This document shows, piece after piece, positions 13,735 through 24,170 of a DNA stretch of 64,000 bases (positions are counted from its first letter, which is position 1; every line of letters starts with the position of its first letter). A program made the translations under genes and the position numbers. Under the pieces are notes generated by a model that worked only from the letters and a program-made list of their open reading frames with translations, did no database searches and was not told the DNA's origin. Origin of the DNA: Otis tarda (lineage: Eukaryota; Chordata; Aves; Otidiformes; Otididae); the NCBI GenBank assembly GCA_026413225.1, contig CM048555.1, positions 76,019,785 through 76,083,784 on the forward strand, given 5' to 3'.

Positions 13735-13955
13735 AATATTCTAGCACCATTTAGAACAATTTCATCCAAAGATCTTGAAGTACTTCGCAAAGTTCAGTTA
13801 ATTAAGCCACTGAAGTATTATTACATCTCTCTTACGGAGGAGAAAGCCAAGCAAAGATGTTAAATGACTTGCCAAACGTAATATGAGTCAGTAGCTAAGT
13901 TGGGAAAAGAACCCAGGAGTCCTGACTCTTAACCCATGGCAGTAAACCATTTTTC
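13735..13955 (-). repeat. Ancient MIR/CORE-SINE-like element, antisense
   Basis: Read on the minus strand this follows the layout of the amniote MIR-type SINE. A tRNA-like head contains 'gagtcaggactcctgggttc' (the region around 13905-13930) with a decayed B-box phrase gggttcttttccc. Next comes a body with 'ggcaagtcatttaacatctt' and a 'tctcctccgtaagagag' remnant of the usual 'tttcctcatctgtaaaatgg'. It ends in a tail resembling 'ctttgagatctactgatgaaaa...gctag'. Length (about 220 bp) and order both fit a near-full copy. It is strongly diverged, consistent with an insertion predating modern birds. The exact Repbase family cannot be fixed without alignment. Confidence 0.78.
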
Positions 13956-15580
13956 TCTATAAAACAGAAATTAAGCAAGCAGAAGTGTGGCAGCACAGCT
14001 TTTCCTTTTGCTTGAGCTCCTTATAGTTAGGAGAGCAAGAAAAATATTGATTCCTAATCTTAGAACTTAGTACATTTGTTTGAAATGGACCTTGTGGAAG
14101 TTTTGGGGGGCTTGCTGCCTTTGGAAACTCTCACATCGCAGTCGTATTTAAAGAAGCTATTGTGCTAGCAGGAGTTGTGGGCTTGTTGCAGAAATGAGCT
14201 CTGTGTTATCGAGGAAGTCAGAACAGATCATTGAAACAACACTTCAAAACAGTATGACAAATCTATGATGTCTTCCTGCTAACTAAAGGCATTAAAACCA
14301 TCAGAACAAGTTACCATTTGTTCTCTCTCTTACCAAAGAGCCAAAAAAAAAAAGGAACGTAAAGGTGATTTCTCTTGCAGAACAGGACTCCTCTTCCTCC
14401 AGCCCAGTCCAGGATCTGCAAGTGGAACTGCTCCAAGTCTAAAGATAAACACAGCAATAGCAAGGGCATTCCCACAGGCAGGCCAAGGAATTTGATAGAG
14501 GAAGGAGTAACTGGGACCCCAATGAGCCATTTGCCTGTATCCTGCTGTCCATGAGTTTTCTAAATTATGGGGGAAAAAATGGTGTGTGTAACTGAAAGCT
14601 GCCCCTAGGCACCAATAATTTGTCTGACCTGCGTTTAGACAACCAATCCGCTCAGCTCTAACTAGCCTTGGCAGCCTTGCACAGGTCGTATTTTTACATG
14701 GATGAACTGTTCTTCAACAATTTCCTCCAGTGTGCTAGCAGCACAAACAGGCTTTTCTTTGCAAGTAGGTATGTGTGCCTTCTTTTTCCAGTTATTTCTT
14801 TCCTCACACACATGGCTTATGTGGCCATTTTCAAAGAAAAAAAGCCCAGCCCTCTCTCTCTTTCCTACCAGCGGTGTTGCTGTGAGCCCTGTTGCAGTTT
14901 TACGGGGCAGGGATGGAGTTTGCTTAGGTTTGGACTCTCTTGTTTTAGAAGGCAACAGCATCACCTTTTTTTCCCCATTTTTCCAACTCCTATTCATATC
15001 TTTCCCTAACATTTGCTTGCAGTATCATGTTTTATTACTCAAGAAACTTATGCTCATAGCAACAGCCAGAATTTACAAAATTGTAAATTTTGTTTTGCAA
15101 TTACCGTTGCAAAATTCCCGTTGTTTTCCGGAGTAATTCTGAGGCTGAAATAGACATCCAGGAGAAATCACTGCGAAGGAGGGGAGAGAGCTGGGAAAGC
15201 CGTGCCATCACCTCCCTAAATCCAGCGCTTCCTAAATGAGTTTGCTTGCCATGGCCGAAGCCCGGTAGCCCCTTGGGTCTGTGGAATCGAAGATACAGTG
15301 AGAAAAGCATTAAGAAAAGAAAGCAGGTGACAAGGGCACTGTCAGAGATACATAGATATACTATATATATATATATTTGCCCTTTCTGGGAAGGGATTCA
15401 TCATATGCACCGAAAGCCACATGACCTCAGGGTGTAGGCCAGGATTTACGGCCTTGTAGGAATTTGCCCTCACTCTTTATTTAACACCGAGTAGGATTGC
15501 GCCTGCATGAACTGAACACATCCAGTGGTTTCCCTCCGACATTCTGTTGATGGATTGCTGGCATCACTTGTTTTCTTTTG
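13956..15580. other. Noncoding DNA with short hairpins and a TA tract
   Basis: Holds an A run at about 14343-14354, two adjacent small inverted repeats near 15067-15118 (aatttacaa/ttgtaaatt and ttttgcaa/ttgcaaaa), and the TA microsatellite at 15362-15376. The overlapping frames at 14.66-15.14 kb occur on both strands and have no recognisable product. Confidence 0.55.
15362..15376. repeat. TA dinucleotide microsatellite
   Basis: About seven and a half perfect TA units. Too short to suggest more than a simple repeat. Confidence 0.95.
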
Positions 15581-15770
15581 AAGGCAATTCATTTATCAGA
15601 GACAATTACTCAACTGATAAGTTCAGTGTGTTCAGCTGTTCACGGCTACACAGCAGCTACAGGCCAATAAATATGAGCTACAATTAGCCTGATTAATGAT
15701 TTCAGATCACTAAACTGCAGCTTTGTTTAAGATAAGGCTCTAATAAGCTTTTCTGCTGAAGCTGGCAAGT
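15581..15770. other. AT-rich block resembling a conserved noncoding element
   Basis: Contains a cluster of words used by developmental regulators: GATTAATGATTT and ACAATTAG (homeodomain-type TAAT/ATTA cores), AGATAAGG (GATA-type) and CAGCTG/CAGCAGCTAC (E-box-like), within 190 bases of non-repetitive sequence. It lies directly against the CpG-rich patch that begins at about 15771. The regulatory reading is inferred from composition only. Confidence 0.25.
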
Positions 15771-16110
15771 TTACCGGCGTCGGTGACACTACCTTCATTG
15801 TCAGCGCCCCAAGCCCAGCAGCTCCTTCAGCCTGACTTTGTGACGAAGCGGGCCCAGCTCCCCGGGACCTCCGAGGGGCTCAACAGCTGTTTGGCGAGCG
15901 GCGTGCAGCAACGGGGAGCCCTCTTCCATCTGCCACATCGCAAAGCACTAAGGAAATTGTTTCCAAATGTCCCTTAATTTAGATGTTTACGTCCCTCCCA
16001 GCCTCCTGTTTTACTCCTCGGGGCTGCTGACCCTCACCTCCGCTGCCATCCTTCAGCCGCCGCGCGAATCCTGACGCTGAGCCAGCCGCCGGTGTCTCGG
16101 AGCACGCAGC
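15771..16110. promoter_or_regulatory. CpG-rich patch, possible small CpG island
   Basis: By hand count there are roughly 25 CpG dinucleotides in about 340 bases, at GC content near 58 percent. CpG is thus close to its expected frequency, whereas nearly all surrounding sequence is CpG-poor. In vertebrates such patches usually mark unmethylated promoters or regulatory sites. No TATA box, recognisable first exon or downstream open frame goes with it, so a promoter for a noncoding RNA or a distant gene is possible but unproven. Confidence 0.45.
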
Positions 16111-18798
16111 AAAGAGCCAAGGGAAGAGAAACTGTAAAAGCCCAAATATTGCAAGCAGGCTTTTAAGCAATAGAGAGCAGGTTTTAAGAGGACCACATTT
16201 GATTTAACATGGTGGCAGGCACTAACACTGCTACGGTGAGACTTGCCAAGCGCAGAGCTGCACGTGCTGATAGCAATCCCTTCAGATGGGACGGCATTTG
16301 CATTTCGTTCATCTTCTGGTTGTAAAGAACATGAGCATGAATGCATGTGTGCGTATACTTTTACCTACACGCTCTTCCCCTGCTGCCCTCTGCTAAAGTA
16401 ATCGATGTCATTAATTTTTGTGCCACAAGCCCAAGACGGTAAGGACCACGCTTGTGGAGCAGCAGTTTTAGAGTTACAAGCCCTGTTAAGCTCCATGCAC
16501 AGGCTCCAAGCCATGAAACGAGCTGAAGTGCACCGCACTGCATCTACCATGCTTTATGCACACCAAGTCCCACCTCATGATCCTCCCAGTGAAGACATTT
16601 TCAGGCTGAAGAACTTTGTTCTTCAATGTTGAGGCATTGCAGACCTCTGGAGATTTTATTTTAGTGACCTGGGGAACGATGTGATTGGCATTTTGCTTTG
16701 TATGGACATCAGGTGAGATTTGGACTATTGCTATTAGACATTCCGGCTGTAACATAGGCACTTCTTTCAATCAGCTCACTCAGTGGGATGTCCTCCCCTA
16801 GTTGAGGGAGAGAAACAGGCCATTTGCTGCTAGCAGGAATCTGCTGGTTTCTGGCCTCAAGGTAATGCCACATACAGGGACACGGCTGCATTCCCAGCCC
16901 TTTCTCAAGTTTAGGTGCTAAATTAGCACCGCAGCTATCTCATCCCAAGGTGAGAGACTCAGGTCCCCTTCAATGGAAAAAATGTTGGGAAAAAGCATCC
17001 ACCACTTGAGCAAGGGTCCTGCAACTGCAGCATTTGCTTGTGCAGTGTGAGATCTTGGGTTCAGTTCCTGCATCAGCACGGGGAACAACAAGGCAACAAC
17101 TTCTGCATTTCACCTCCACATCTTGAATCTGGATCTCTGCAGGGAGGAGAGCCATGGAGCATGCAGCAGCCACAGCCAGGAGAAGGAGGAGGAGGTCATT
17201 CTTGCTCACTCCACTCCAAGAGCCCTCCATGCATTTTACATTACACTTTAGAGGAAAATATGTTGCAGCTGTTAATTTTATGCCCCTCTCATTGCTCAAG
17301 TTTACCCTGAGAATCCATTTAAAGCACGGCATAAACATTTGGAAATCAATACATGTCCCTGGGAAGTTTCCTCACAAATGACAGGTAACAGGTATATTCC
17401 ATTCCAATTGGAATTGCTCTCTCCCATACCAGCAATGCAGTAATCTATTTGTCAACCACAGCCAGACACCAAACTGTTTACCCAGATGTCCTCAGGTGCT
17501 CAATAAAGGGAAAAAAAAATGAAACAAATCCACCCCAAACTGTAGGCACACAGGGCTGTGTACTCAGGGACCTGGATGTGCTCATTTTGCAACCAAGCCC
17601 GAGGCCAGGAAAGCTGTAAGGAATCCTCCTGGAGGTGCCTTCATCCTGGGAGCCATCCCCTCACCTGCTGGTCTGAAAGGCTGGGAAAAGGACAACAGGA
17701 AAGAAGGAGAACAGGAGAGGAGGATCCTGACATTTGATACAGCCTGTGTAATCATCTGACTTTTGTTTTAGAGAGAAGGGAGATTTTGGTGTGGTTTCTG
17801 CAATCTGTGGCTGCTCCATTACATCATGAAACGTAAATGTAAATATGCCCATCAGAAATTTCACCTATAACTTTGAGATTGGTTCAGATGAAATCTCATG
17901 GTTGCTCAGACCTCTGGGTTTGCCTCGCTGGAGAGATTTATCTACAGAATCCAAACTGGAAATCAAGTGTCTTCCTGTAAGAACCTGCTGATGTGATTAT
18001 AACTGTACAATTGCCATGACAATGCCCCAGAAGTGAGACATGAGAAATCCTAGAAAGTCGTGAGGCCCATAAAGCCTTAATCCAGCATTTCAGTCCATTG
18101 TCAAGGCTGCATATCTAATGATTTCAAAATTTCCCAGGTTGCTACAAGAACACCTTTCCTTGGGGTGATGCTGGCACATTGATACCCTAAGAATCCAGAA
18201 GCATGCTAAGAGGTTGAAAAAAGGATATTTTTATTTTCCACAGATCTCAAAAGAAAGTCTGTGTCTGACTCCAGGTTCCTATGGATTTGTGAGCTTTGGA
18301 ATTAATTTACTAAGAACTCACATTCTGCTCCTACAGAAAACCATCAGCAAACTGTTTGGAGCTGGTCAAATCTTAAAAGGAGCTGCCAACAGAAAGCAAG
18401 ATGAAGATCATGTATAGTTTTAGATTCTACAGAAAATCTACTAGTCATATACTGTAGCAAAGGGAGACCAAATTCAAAACTACTGCAATATCACAGGGAA
18501 AAATGGCATGGAATGTAGGTTACACTGAAGGCTGGATCAAAAATATGAGTGCAATATTATCATTACATCAGTTTAACAGGGTCCTACACTAGTGACATCG
18601 GGAGAATTATTACTAACATATACTGGGACAAATGTGCTCAGAAAGTGGCCAAGAGGCAAACAAAGCCAAATCAATGCACTGTGACACATGGCCAAATCCT
18701 GGGCTTGGCTACACCAGAGTAATTTCCAGCTGATCAGCTTTGTTCTCTCTGGAGCTACGCTGGCTTCAGACTTGCAAAGCTAACTGTGGACCTTCCTA
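16111..18798. other. Noncoding DNA, nothing recognised
   Basis: Frames up to 122 codons occur on both strands at 16.4-17.4 kb, without a recognisable family. The word ggttcagttcc at 17058-17068 resembles a pol III B box but has no partner A box. No interspersed repeat was identified. Confidence 0.5.
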
Positions 18799-18988
18799 GA
18801 ATCATAGAATGGTTTGGGTTGGAAGGGACCCTTTAAGGGCCATCCAGTCCAACTCCCCTGCAAGGAGCAGGGACATCTCCAACCAGAACAGGTTGCTCAG
18901 AGCCCCGTCTAGCCTGGCCTTGAACATTTCCAGGGATGGGGCACCCACTACCTCTCTGGGCAACCTGTGTCAATGTTCCACCACCCAA
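18799..18988 (-). mobile_element. CR1 LINE 3' end, 5'-truncated, antisense
   Basis: On the minus strand this is the last part of CR1. It carries the end of ORF2 (the region encoding RLPREVVGAPSLEMFKARLDGAL, with small changes), the short 3' untranslated region, and the terminal ATTCTATGATTCT signature, which lies at the left edge (18799-18811). It is 5'-truncated, as most CR1 copies are. The 3' untranslated stretch shares the phrase 'ctggttggagatgtccctg' with the copy at 61.4 kb, whereas the 22.4-kb copy has 'ctagtcagggatgtccctg'. This points to the same young subfamily as the 61.4-kb copy. No open frame remains. Confidence 0.97.
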
Positions 18989-21072
18989 AAAGGTTCATCT
19001 GCACACTAAAAGGATCCAAAGAAGGAAGAAGCTGGACCAAGTGGCAGGATGAGATGAAAAGAGGAGGAAGACTTTGCAGAGATGTGCAGGAGCAGTGGCG
19101 ATCTGGACAAAACAATTTCTGGACCAATACCAGAAAGCTGACACATGCCTCATTGGAAATGGGAAATATCAAAGGTGGCATGATGAGGTCTCAGCATTAG
19201 GTGAAGGGCAAGGCTATGACCAGAGTCACAGGTCGTGCTGTCAAGGCAACCAATGCCAAACCCACCAACTCCAATGGCGGAGAGGATGGTTTGGCTCAGC
19301 ACAGAGGGAGAAATTGTGTGAACAAGAGCAGGGAAGATTCAGCTGCCCACATGCTATTTTGTGCCCACACGGAGAGAAAAGTCACCAGACTGAACAGGGA
19401 AAGGAAAAATCCACCGGTATGAAAAGCTGCGTAGGAAGCCCTCCTTGAGGAAAGTTCTCCGGAAGGAAAGACTGGCCAAGGGGTGATGAGGCTTTCACTA
19501 TTCTGACCCAGACTCAGGGAGAGTCTGGACCCACAGCAATGTAGTGGCCTGGCCTTTGGCTTCATGGACAGAGCTTCAGCTTCAGTCCTCCTCTCTGGAG
19601 GACTCATCACCAAAACCATAAGTTAAGAAGAAAACTAGTTTTACCAACTCTGTCAACTAAAAAAAGAGCCTTTCTTAATTACCTTTCTCCATAAATTCCC
19701 CAAGCCTCAAAGCCTATACAGTTTATTTTCAGCAATTTGGGTTTTGGGAAAGGTAGAAGTACGTATATTTAACTGGACATTTACTTTTATCTAAGACTCC
19801 ATTCTTCCCTTGTTAAAAAGTAGCTGTAAAAACTTTTCCTGAATCTTAGCATAATTCTTGGGAGTGAACAAACCAATACAGTTAATTTTAGTCCAGTTCA
19901 CATCTTTGCATTCCTCATCCAGTCAGTACAGGGCAGGATGGGAAAGCTGATGGTGAAGGATCTCCCTTCCTCCTGCATTACCTTCCCCAGGCACTTCCTT
20001 CTCACTGGTTTAAAATAACAACCTAAGCCCAGTGATTACTCCAGCAATACTCCCTGGGTACAGGAGGCTGTTGAAGCCACACTGAAAGTTTCTGAATCTG
20101 CAAAAGGCAAAATCTTCCAGAAAACTGTAGGGGGTGATGCAAAGAGGTTAAAGAGGCAAAATTGCCCCATTATCACGTGGCTGGGCAGATCCTGGCCATA
20201 CTGTCACCATCAGTTGGATTACACGTGTCAGCAAGCAATGCCTTTGGTGAAGGGGGCTGGGGCCATAGACAGTCCCAATTGGAACGACCGACAGACAAGC
20301 GCGCAACAGGGGGATAACAAATGGCCGCAAGTATTTTTTACTGAGCAAGCGAGGGGGAAGTAGGAGGCCCCCAGCCCCTATGCTGGGCAGGCTCTGCAGA
20401 CCCCGGATCGTTTCCTCCTTCAACAGCTGCAGCCATGGGGGATGGAGGAGCGTAGAGACATACAGCTGCCCTTCCCCGATCACCACACACCCCTGCTGAG
20501 GCTTGCTGAGTCTGGCTCTGCGAGTCCAACCCTAGGACCAGCTCCCCTGTTTCTCCTTGACCAGCACACCAGGTCTGTGGGACGGTTCCAGCACACGCTG
20601 CTCTTGATCGATCCACCTGACACACGAACAAGGATGATACTTTCTGCAGAATTCAGCTGTTGTGAAGCTCTTAGAGCAGCTTGTTAAATCTCCTCTCTAA
20701 GGATTATAGGCAAAGGGTTTGGGTTGTCCGCCTTGATTTTTAGTGTTTTGGAGGAAAGGGCGAGGGGTGGGGTGCCAGTCAGCTGAAGGGGATTTCTGAA
20801 CAGGAAAATCTCACGGTAGTGGATGTCACTTCTCACAGGGAGGCCTTTTTCCATGGCAAGAATTGCACAGTTGGAGTCTGAACAGAACAAACAGACAGAC
20901 TGACCAAACACAAATAGCCCTTTTAAATTATCTGCGTCAGATTTGTTAACACGGGTCCACAAAGACCTGGCTGCAGCCATGAGGACAAAAGGCTTAAAAG
21001 AAGACCCATCCTCAAACTGGGCTGGATCCTCTAGTACGAAGGACCAAAAAAAAAAAGGCACTAAATGCCTTC

Positions 21073-21088
21073 TTTTTTTTTTTTTTTT
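21073..21088. repeat. Poly(T) tract, 16 bases
   Basis: Uninterrupted T run, a simple repeat. No transposon end is recognisable beside it. Confidence 0.95.
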
Positions 21089-21145
21089 CCTGTGTAGTTT
21101 CACCCTCCTCATAGCACAGCTTCCTGACCTGGCTCTATATAAATG

Positions 21146-21163
21146 ACAACTTTATAAAGTTGT
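21146..21163. repeat. Perfect 18-bp palindrome beside a TATA-like word
   Basis: acaactttataaagttgt is its own reverse complement with no spacer. A TATATAAA word lies just upstream, at about 21137-21144. About 0.2 perfect 18-bp palindromes are expected in 64 kb of random sequence, so it is mildly unusual. No transcript evidence is available. Confidence 0.85.
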
Positions 21164-21186
21164 ACTGCTCTTTTTCTAACCTGGAA

Positions 21187-21207
21187 TTTTTTTTTTTTTT
21201 TTTTTTT
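21187..21207. repeat. Poly(T) tract, 21 bases
   Basis: The longest homopolymer in the window. It reads as poly(A) on the minus strand, but no retrocopied gene or LINE body is visible on that strand next to it. Confidence 0.95.
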
Positions 21208-21857
21208 ACACAAAAAGTTCAGTATTAAACATAATCACCTTTTGGCACACTATATAAATATGCATTTTGTTAGATTGATTGGCTCTGTGTAAAGACCTAA
21301 AAGGAATAAAGTTCTACTATTCACCATTGTCAAAGCAATACCACAGACTTCTAATCAAATCTGCTGCTGCAAAGGTAGAAAAAATAATAACCCTGCTATA
21401 ATTAACCTGCCTGGAGCCACCGCTCTGACGCCATGAAACTGAGTTTTTCTGTGCTGCATAGGGACTTGACTGATACATCTTTTCGTAAGTTAGAAAGTAA
21501 TTTTCTCAATAGCATAATATTTTCTCCCAAGGGGCTTCACAAGATGCACAGGCTACAGAGGGTTAGATCTCAATGTTGTTAGAGAAAAAGCACAAGCTTT
21601 TCAATATACATAAGTTGAGGGTGCAGGAATGTAGAATTAGAGAACCACAATCTGCCCAAAACTGTAGCCATGTCATAGCCACACATACCAACACTGGCGT
21701 TCCTCATGGGAAATTTAACCCATCTCAATCTGACGACAACTGAATTTATGAAAAATTCAGTGTCATCGTTGCTCAGCTGCCTGGTACTTGACAGAAGTGA
21801 CAAACCCGTTACACAGTCAGTATTATCCTGACAAATTTGATGCTGATGTTTTGAGCT

Positions 21858-21927
21858 CTGGGCAGGAGGTTGGATGGGATGATCTCCAGAGATCCCTCCA
21901 GATCGTGTTTCTCAATGGTTTTGTGTG
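21858..21927 (+). mobile_element. Probable CR1 3'-end scrap, sense
   Basis: The phrase 'gaggttggatgggatgatct' followed by ccagagatccctcca and a degenerate 'tttctcaatggttttgtg' follows the standard CR1 3' end ('ggttggatgggatgatctccagaggtcccttccaacc...attctgtgattctgtg'). Only about 70 bases are recognisable. It lies about 470 bp upstream of the large CR1 and is clearly older than it. Confidence 0.55.
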
Positions 21928-22294
21928 GGTTCGTTCTTTACTTTGTGACCAGTAGGACCTCAGCATTTCATTACCTAATTAAAAAAAACTGCCTCAAAGG
22001 GACCACAGGAGACAGAAAAAAAAGAGAACATTTTCACACTACTTTTTATATGTTTTGGAGTATAAAAAATAAATTAAAACAACTCATTGTCACAACTGCA
22101 CAGACTCATAATTTATATACCTTTTTTTTTTTTGTCAAAGGTGTACGTATTCTTAAGATCTCATGCAAACAACATACTATCAATACCAAACAGCCTGGAG
22201 CATTTCAAGGAAAAGCAAGCACTGAGGAACAAGATTTTTTCCTGAGATATTAGTAATTTGGATGCTTCCATTTGCATTTTCATATAGAAACAGA
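21928..22294. other. AT-rich noncoding spacer
   Basis: A-rich and T-rich runs (including a T run near 22122-22134) and no recognised element. The 127-codon frame across 21870-22253 starts inside the CR1 scrap and shows no family resemblance. Confidence 0.5.
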
Positions 22295-22340
22295 GTCTAA
22301 TTTTATCTTTATGCATAAGATGGAATTTCAGGTCAAGAGA
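22295..22340. repeat. 46-bp direct repeat, copy 1
   Basis: This segment aligns without gaps to 24171-24216, with 40 of 46 positions identical by hand count. Both copies are on the same strand. The core 'atttcaggtcaag' is identical in the two. The copies lie on either side of the CR1 insertion. The unit is not a CR1 piece that I recognise. Confidence 0.85.
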
Positions 22341-22397
22341 CCAGTGTCTAGATCTCTTAGGAATTTCTCTTTTTGAAGACCATGGCAATAAACCTCT

Positions 22398-23846
22398 GGT
22401 GAGGTCCCCAATGACTGGAAGAGAGGGAACATAACCCCCATTTTTAAAAAGGGGAATAAGGAAGACCCGGGCAACTACAGGCCGGTCAGCCTCACCTCCG
22501 TGCCTGGCAAGGTCATGGAGCAGATCCTCCTGGAAACCATGCTAAGGCACATGGAGAGCAAGGAGGTGGTTGGTGACAGCCAACATGGCTTCACCAAGGG
22601 CAGATCGTGCCTGACCAATTTGGTGACCTTCTATGATGGGGTGACGGCATCGGTGGACAAGGGACGAGCAACTGACGTCATCTACCTAGACTTGTGCAAA
22701 GCTTTTGACACTGTCCCGCATGACATCCTTCTCTCTAAACTAGAGAGACATAGGTTTGATGGACGGACCACTCGGTGGATAAGGAGTTGGCTGGATGGCC
22801 ACACTCAGAGAGTGGTGGTCAACGGCTCAATGTCCAAGTGGAGACCGGTCACGAGTGGCATCCCTCAGGGGTCCGTGCTGGGCCCGGCCCTGTTCAACAT
22901 CTTTGTCGGCGATATGGACGGTGGAATAGAGTGCACCCTCAGCAAGTTTGCCGATGACACCAAGTTGTGTGGTGCCGTCGACACGCTGGAAGGGAGGGAT
23001 GCCATCCAGAGGCACCTGGACAGGCTGGAGAGGTGGGCCCATGCCAACCTCATGAAGTTCAACCAGGCCAAGTGCAAGGTCCTGCACCTGGGTCATGGCA
23101 ATCCCAGGCACAAATACAGGCTGGGTGGAGAATGGATTGAGAGCAGCCCTGAGGAGAAGGACTTGGGAGTGCTGGTGGACGAGAAGCTCAACATGAGCCG
23201 GCAATGCGCCCTTGCGGCCCAGAAGGCCAACCGCATCCTGGGCTGCATCAAGAGGAGCGTGGCCGGCAGGTCGAGGGAGGTGATTCTCCCCCTCTACTCT
23301 GCCCTGGTGAGACCCCACCTGGAGTACTGTGTCCAGTTCTGGAGCCCCCAACACAAGAAGGACATGGACCAGTTGGAGAAGGTCCAGAGGAGGGCCATGA
23401 AGATGATAAAAGGGCTGGAGCACCTCTCGTATGAGGCCAGGCTGAGAGAATTGGGGCTGTTCAGCCTGGAGAAGAGGAGGCTCCGGGGAGACCTGATAGC
23501 GGTCTTCCAGTACCTCAAGGGGGCCTACAAGAAAGATGGGGAAAGGCTGTTTAGTAGGGCCTGTTGCAATAGGACAAGGGGTAATGGGTTTAAAATAGAG
23601 GGGGGAAGATTAGATTGGAAATTAGGAAAAAATTTTTTACAATGCGAGTTATAGAACACTGGAACAGGTTGCCCAGAGAGGTGGTGGGTGCCCCATCCCT
23701 GGAGACGTTCAAGGCCAGGCTGGATGAGGCTCTGAGCAACCTGATCTAGTCAGGGATGTCCCTGCTCCTTGCAGGGGGGTTGGACTAGATGACCTTTGAA
23801 GGTCCCTTCCAACCCTAACCATTCTATGATTCTATGATTCTATAAA
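22398..23846 (+). mobile_element. CR1 LINE, 5'-truncated, best-preserved copy
   Basis: A non-LTR retrotransposon of the CR1 clade. It starts inside ORF2 at the reverse transcriptase domain ([17 protein letters not shown]) and runs to a typical CR1 3' end, a short untranslated region followed by 'attctatgattctatgattc' at about 23822-23841. The endonuclease domain, ORF1 and the 5' untranslated region are missing. This is the usual result of incomplete target-primed reverse transcription. No target-site duplication is evident, as is normal for CR1. Divergence is low: one frameshift in about 1.35 kb of coding sequence. It is among the youngest insertions in the window, together with the 61.4-kb copy, with which it shares long near-identical stretches. 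Confidence 0.99.
22401..23749 (+). pseudogene. CR1 ORF2 remnant, reverse transcriptase
   Basis: The frame is open from 22401 to 23654 (418 codons) with all reverse transcriptase landmarks. Motif A ([11 protein letters not shown]) lies at about 22683-22715, motif B ([10 protein letters not shown]) at about 22857-22886, and the catalytic FADD at 22947-22958. The C-terminal CR1 block follows ([51 protein letters not shown]). In an intact element this protein copies its own RNA at a nicked target site in the nucleus. A one-base shift in the G run at about 23600-23606 throws the frame off. The original frame resumes in the next phase ([20 protein letters not shown]) and reaches the normal ORF2 stop TAG at 23747-23749. 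Lacking the endonuclease domain and a natural start, it cannot be autonomous. GTG at 22500 is not a true start. Confidence 0.96.
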
Positions 23847-24104
23847 TGGATGTCCAATCTGCCATGCTGCTCTGTTATTTCCCAGTTCTCCAAGTGACAT
23901 GAAATGTTTCTGAATTAGATTATTAATTGTCAAGCCATCAGACCAGCCTCACAGCAACTGCATAAAACCAGCTTTACTAGTTATATCAATAGCAATTTCA
24001 CCACCAGAAGGCATACAGTCTATTGCTTTCATCTCACCCCTCCAACTTCTCCTTTTAAATAAAAGGAGATGTTCCTTTTATTTCTGATCAGCCTCGTATA
24101 TGTT
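23847..24104. other. Short noncoding spacer with nested hairpins
   Basis: Unique sequence after the CR1 tail. The only structure seen is the pair of overlapping inverted repeats at 24048-24083. Confidence 0.5.
24048..24083. repeat. Overlapping, mutually exclusive inverted repeats
   Basis: The segment around 24057-24069 can pair in two ways. tctcctttta (24048-24057) matches taaaaggaga (24060-24069) with a 2-nt spacer. Alternatively, aaataaaagga (24057-24067) matches tccttttattt (24073-24083) with a 5-nt loop. Both stems are perfect. They share bases, so only one can form at a time. The arms are low in sequence complexity, which makes chance more likely. Confidence 0.85.
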
Positions 24105-24170
24105 GTCCCCATTTCACACGTGAGGAGAGGTTGCCCAGCTAGACTAAGTGCCACAGTCTGACTATGCAGG
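24105..24170 (-). repeat. Possible MIR-like fragment, antisense
   Basis: The sequence 'gtccccatttcacacgtgag' followed by 'gaggttgcccagctag' and agtgccacagtctgact resembles the antisense MIR body ('tccccattttacagatgaggaaac...gcccagctagtaagtggcagag'). The middle section would be missing. It abuts the 46-bp repeat copy 2, which might therefore belong to the same old element. Confidence 0.35.

Larger units (their letters stand above)
18989..21857. other. Noncoding DNA with T-rich tracts
   Basis: No repeat family or gene is recognised with confidence. Several 70-140-codon frames occur on both strands without known domains. Near 21.05-21.2 kb there are an A10 run, T16 (21073-21088) and T21 (21187-21207), with an 18-bp perfect palindrome between the T tracts. 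Confidence 0.5.

Noticed and set aside
17058-17068. B-box-like word ggttcagttcc suggesting a tRNA or SINE
   Set aside because: One mismatch to the B-box core, no A box at a suitable distance and no cloverleaf-forming flanks.
18989-19110. Frame reading GRSWTKWQDEMKR and further QEQWRSG, reminiscent of the C-terminal GRP..RW.D motif of RTE-type LINEs
   Set aside because: Only a handful of residues agree, the proline is missing, no reverse transcriptase motif lies upstream, and the region directly follows an unrelated CR1 end. Chance resemblance is more likely.
22827-23423. 198-codon antisense frame across the CR1
   Set aside because: It is the mirror of a conserved sense frame with biased codon use. 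The sense strand carries the reverse transcriptase motifs.
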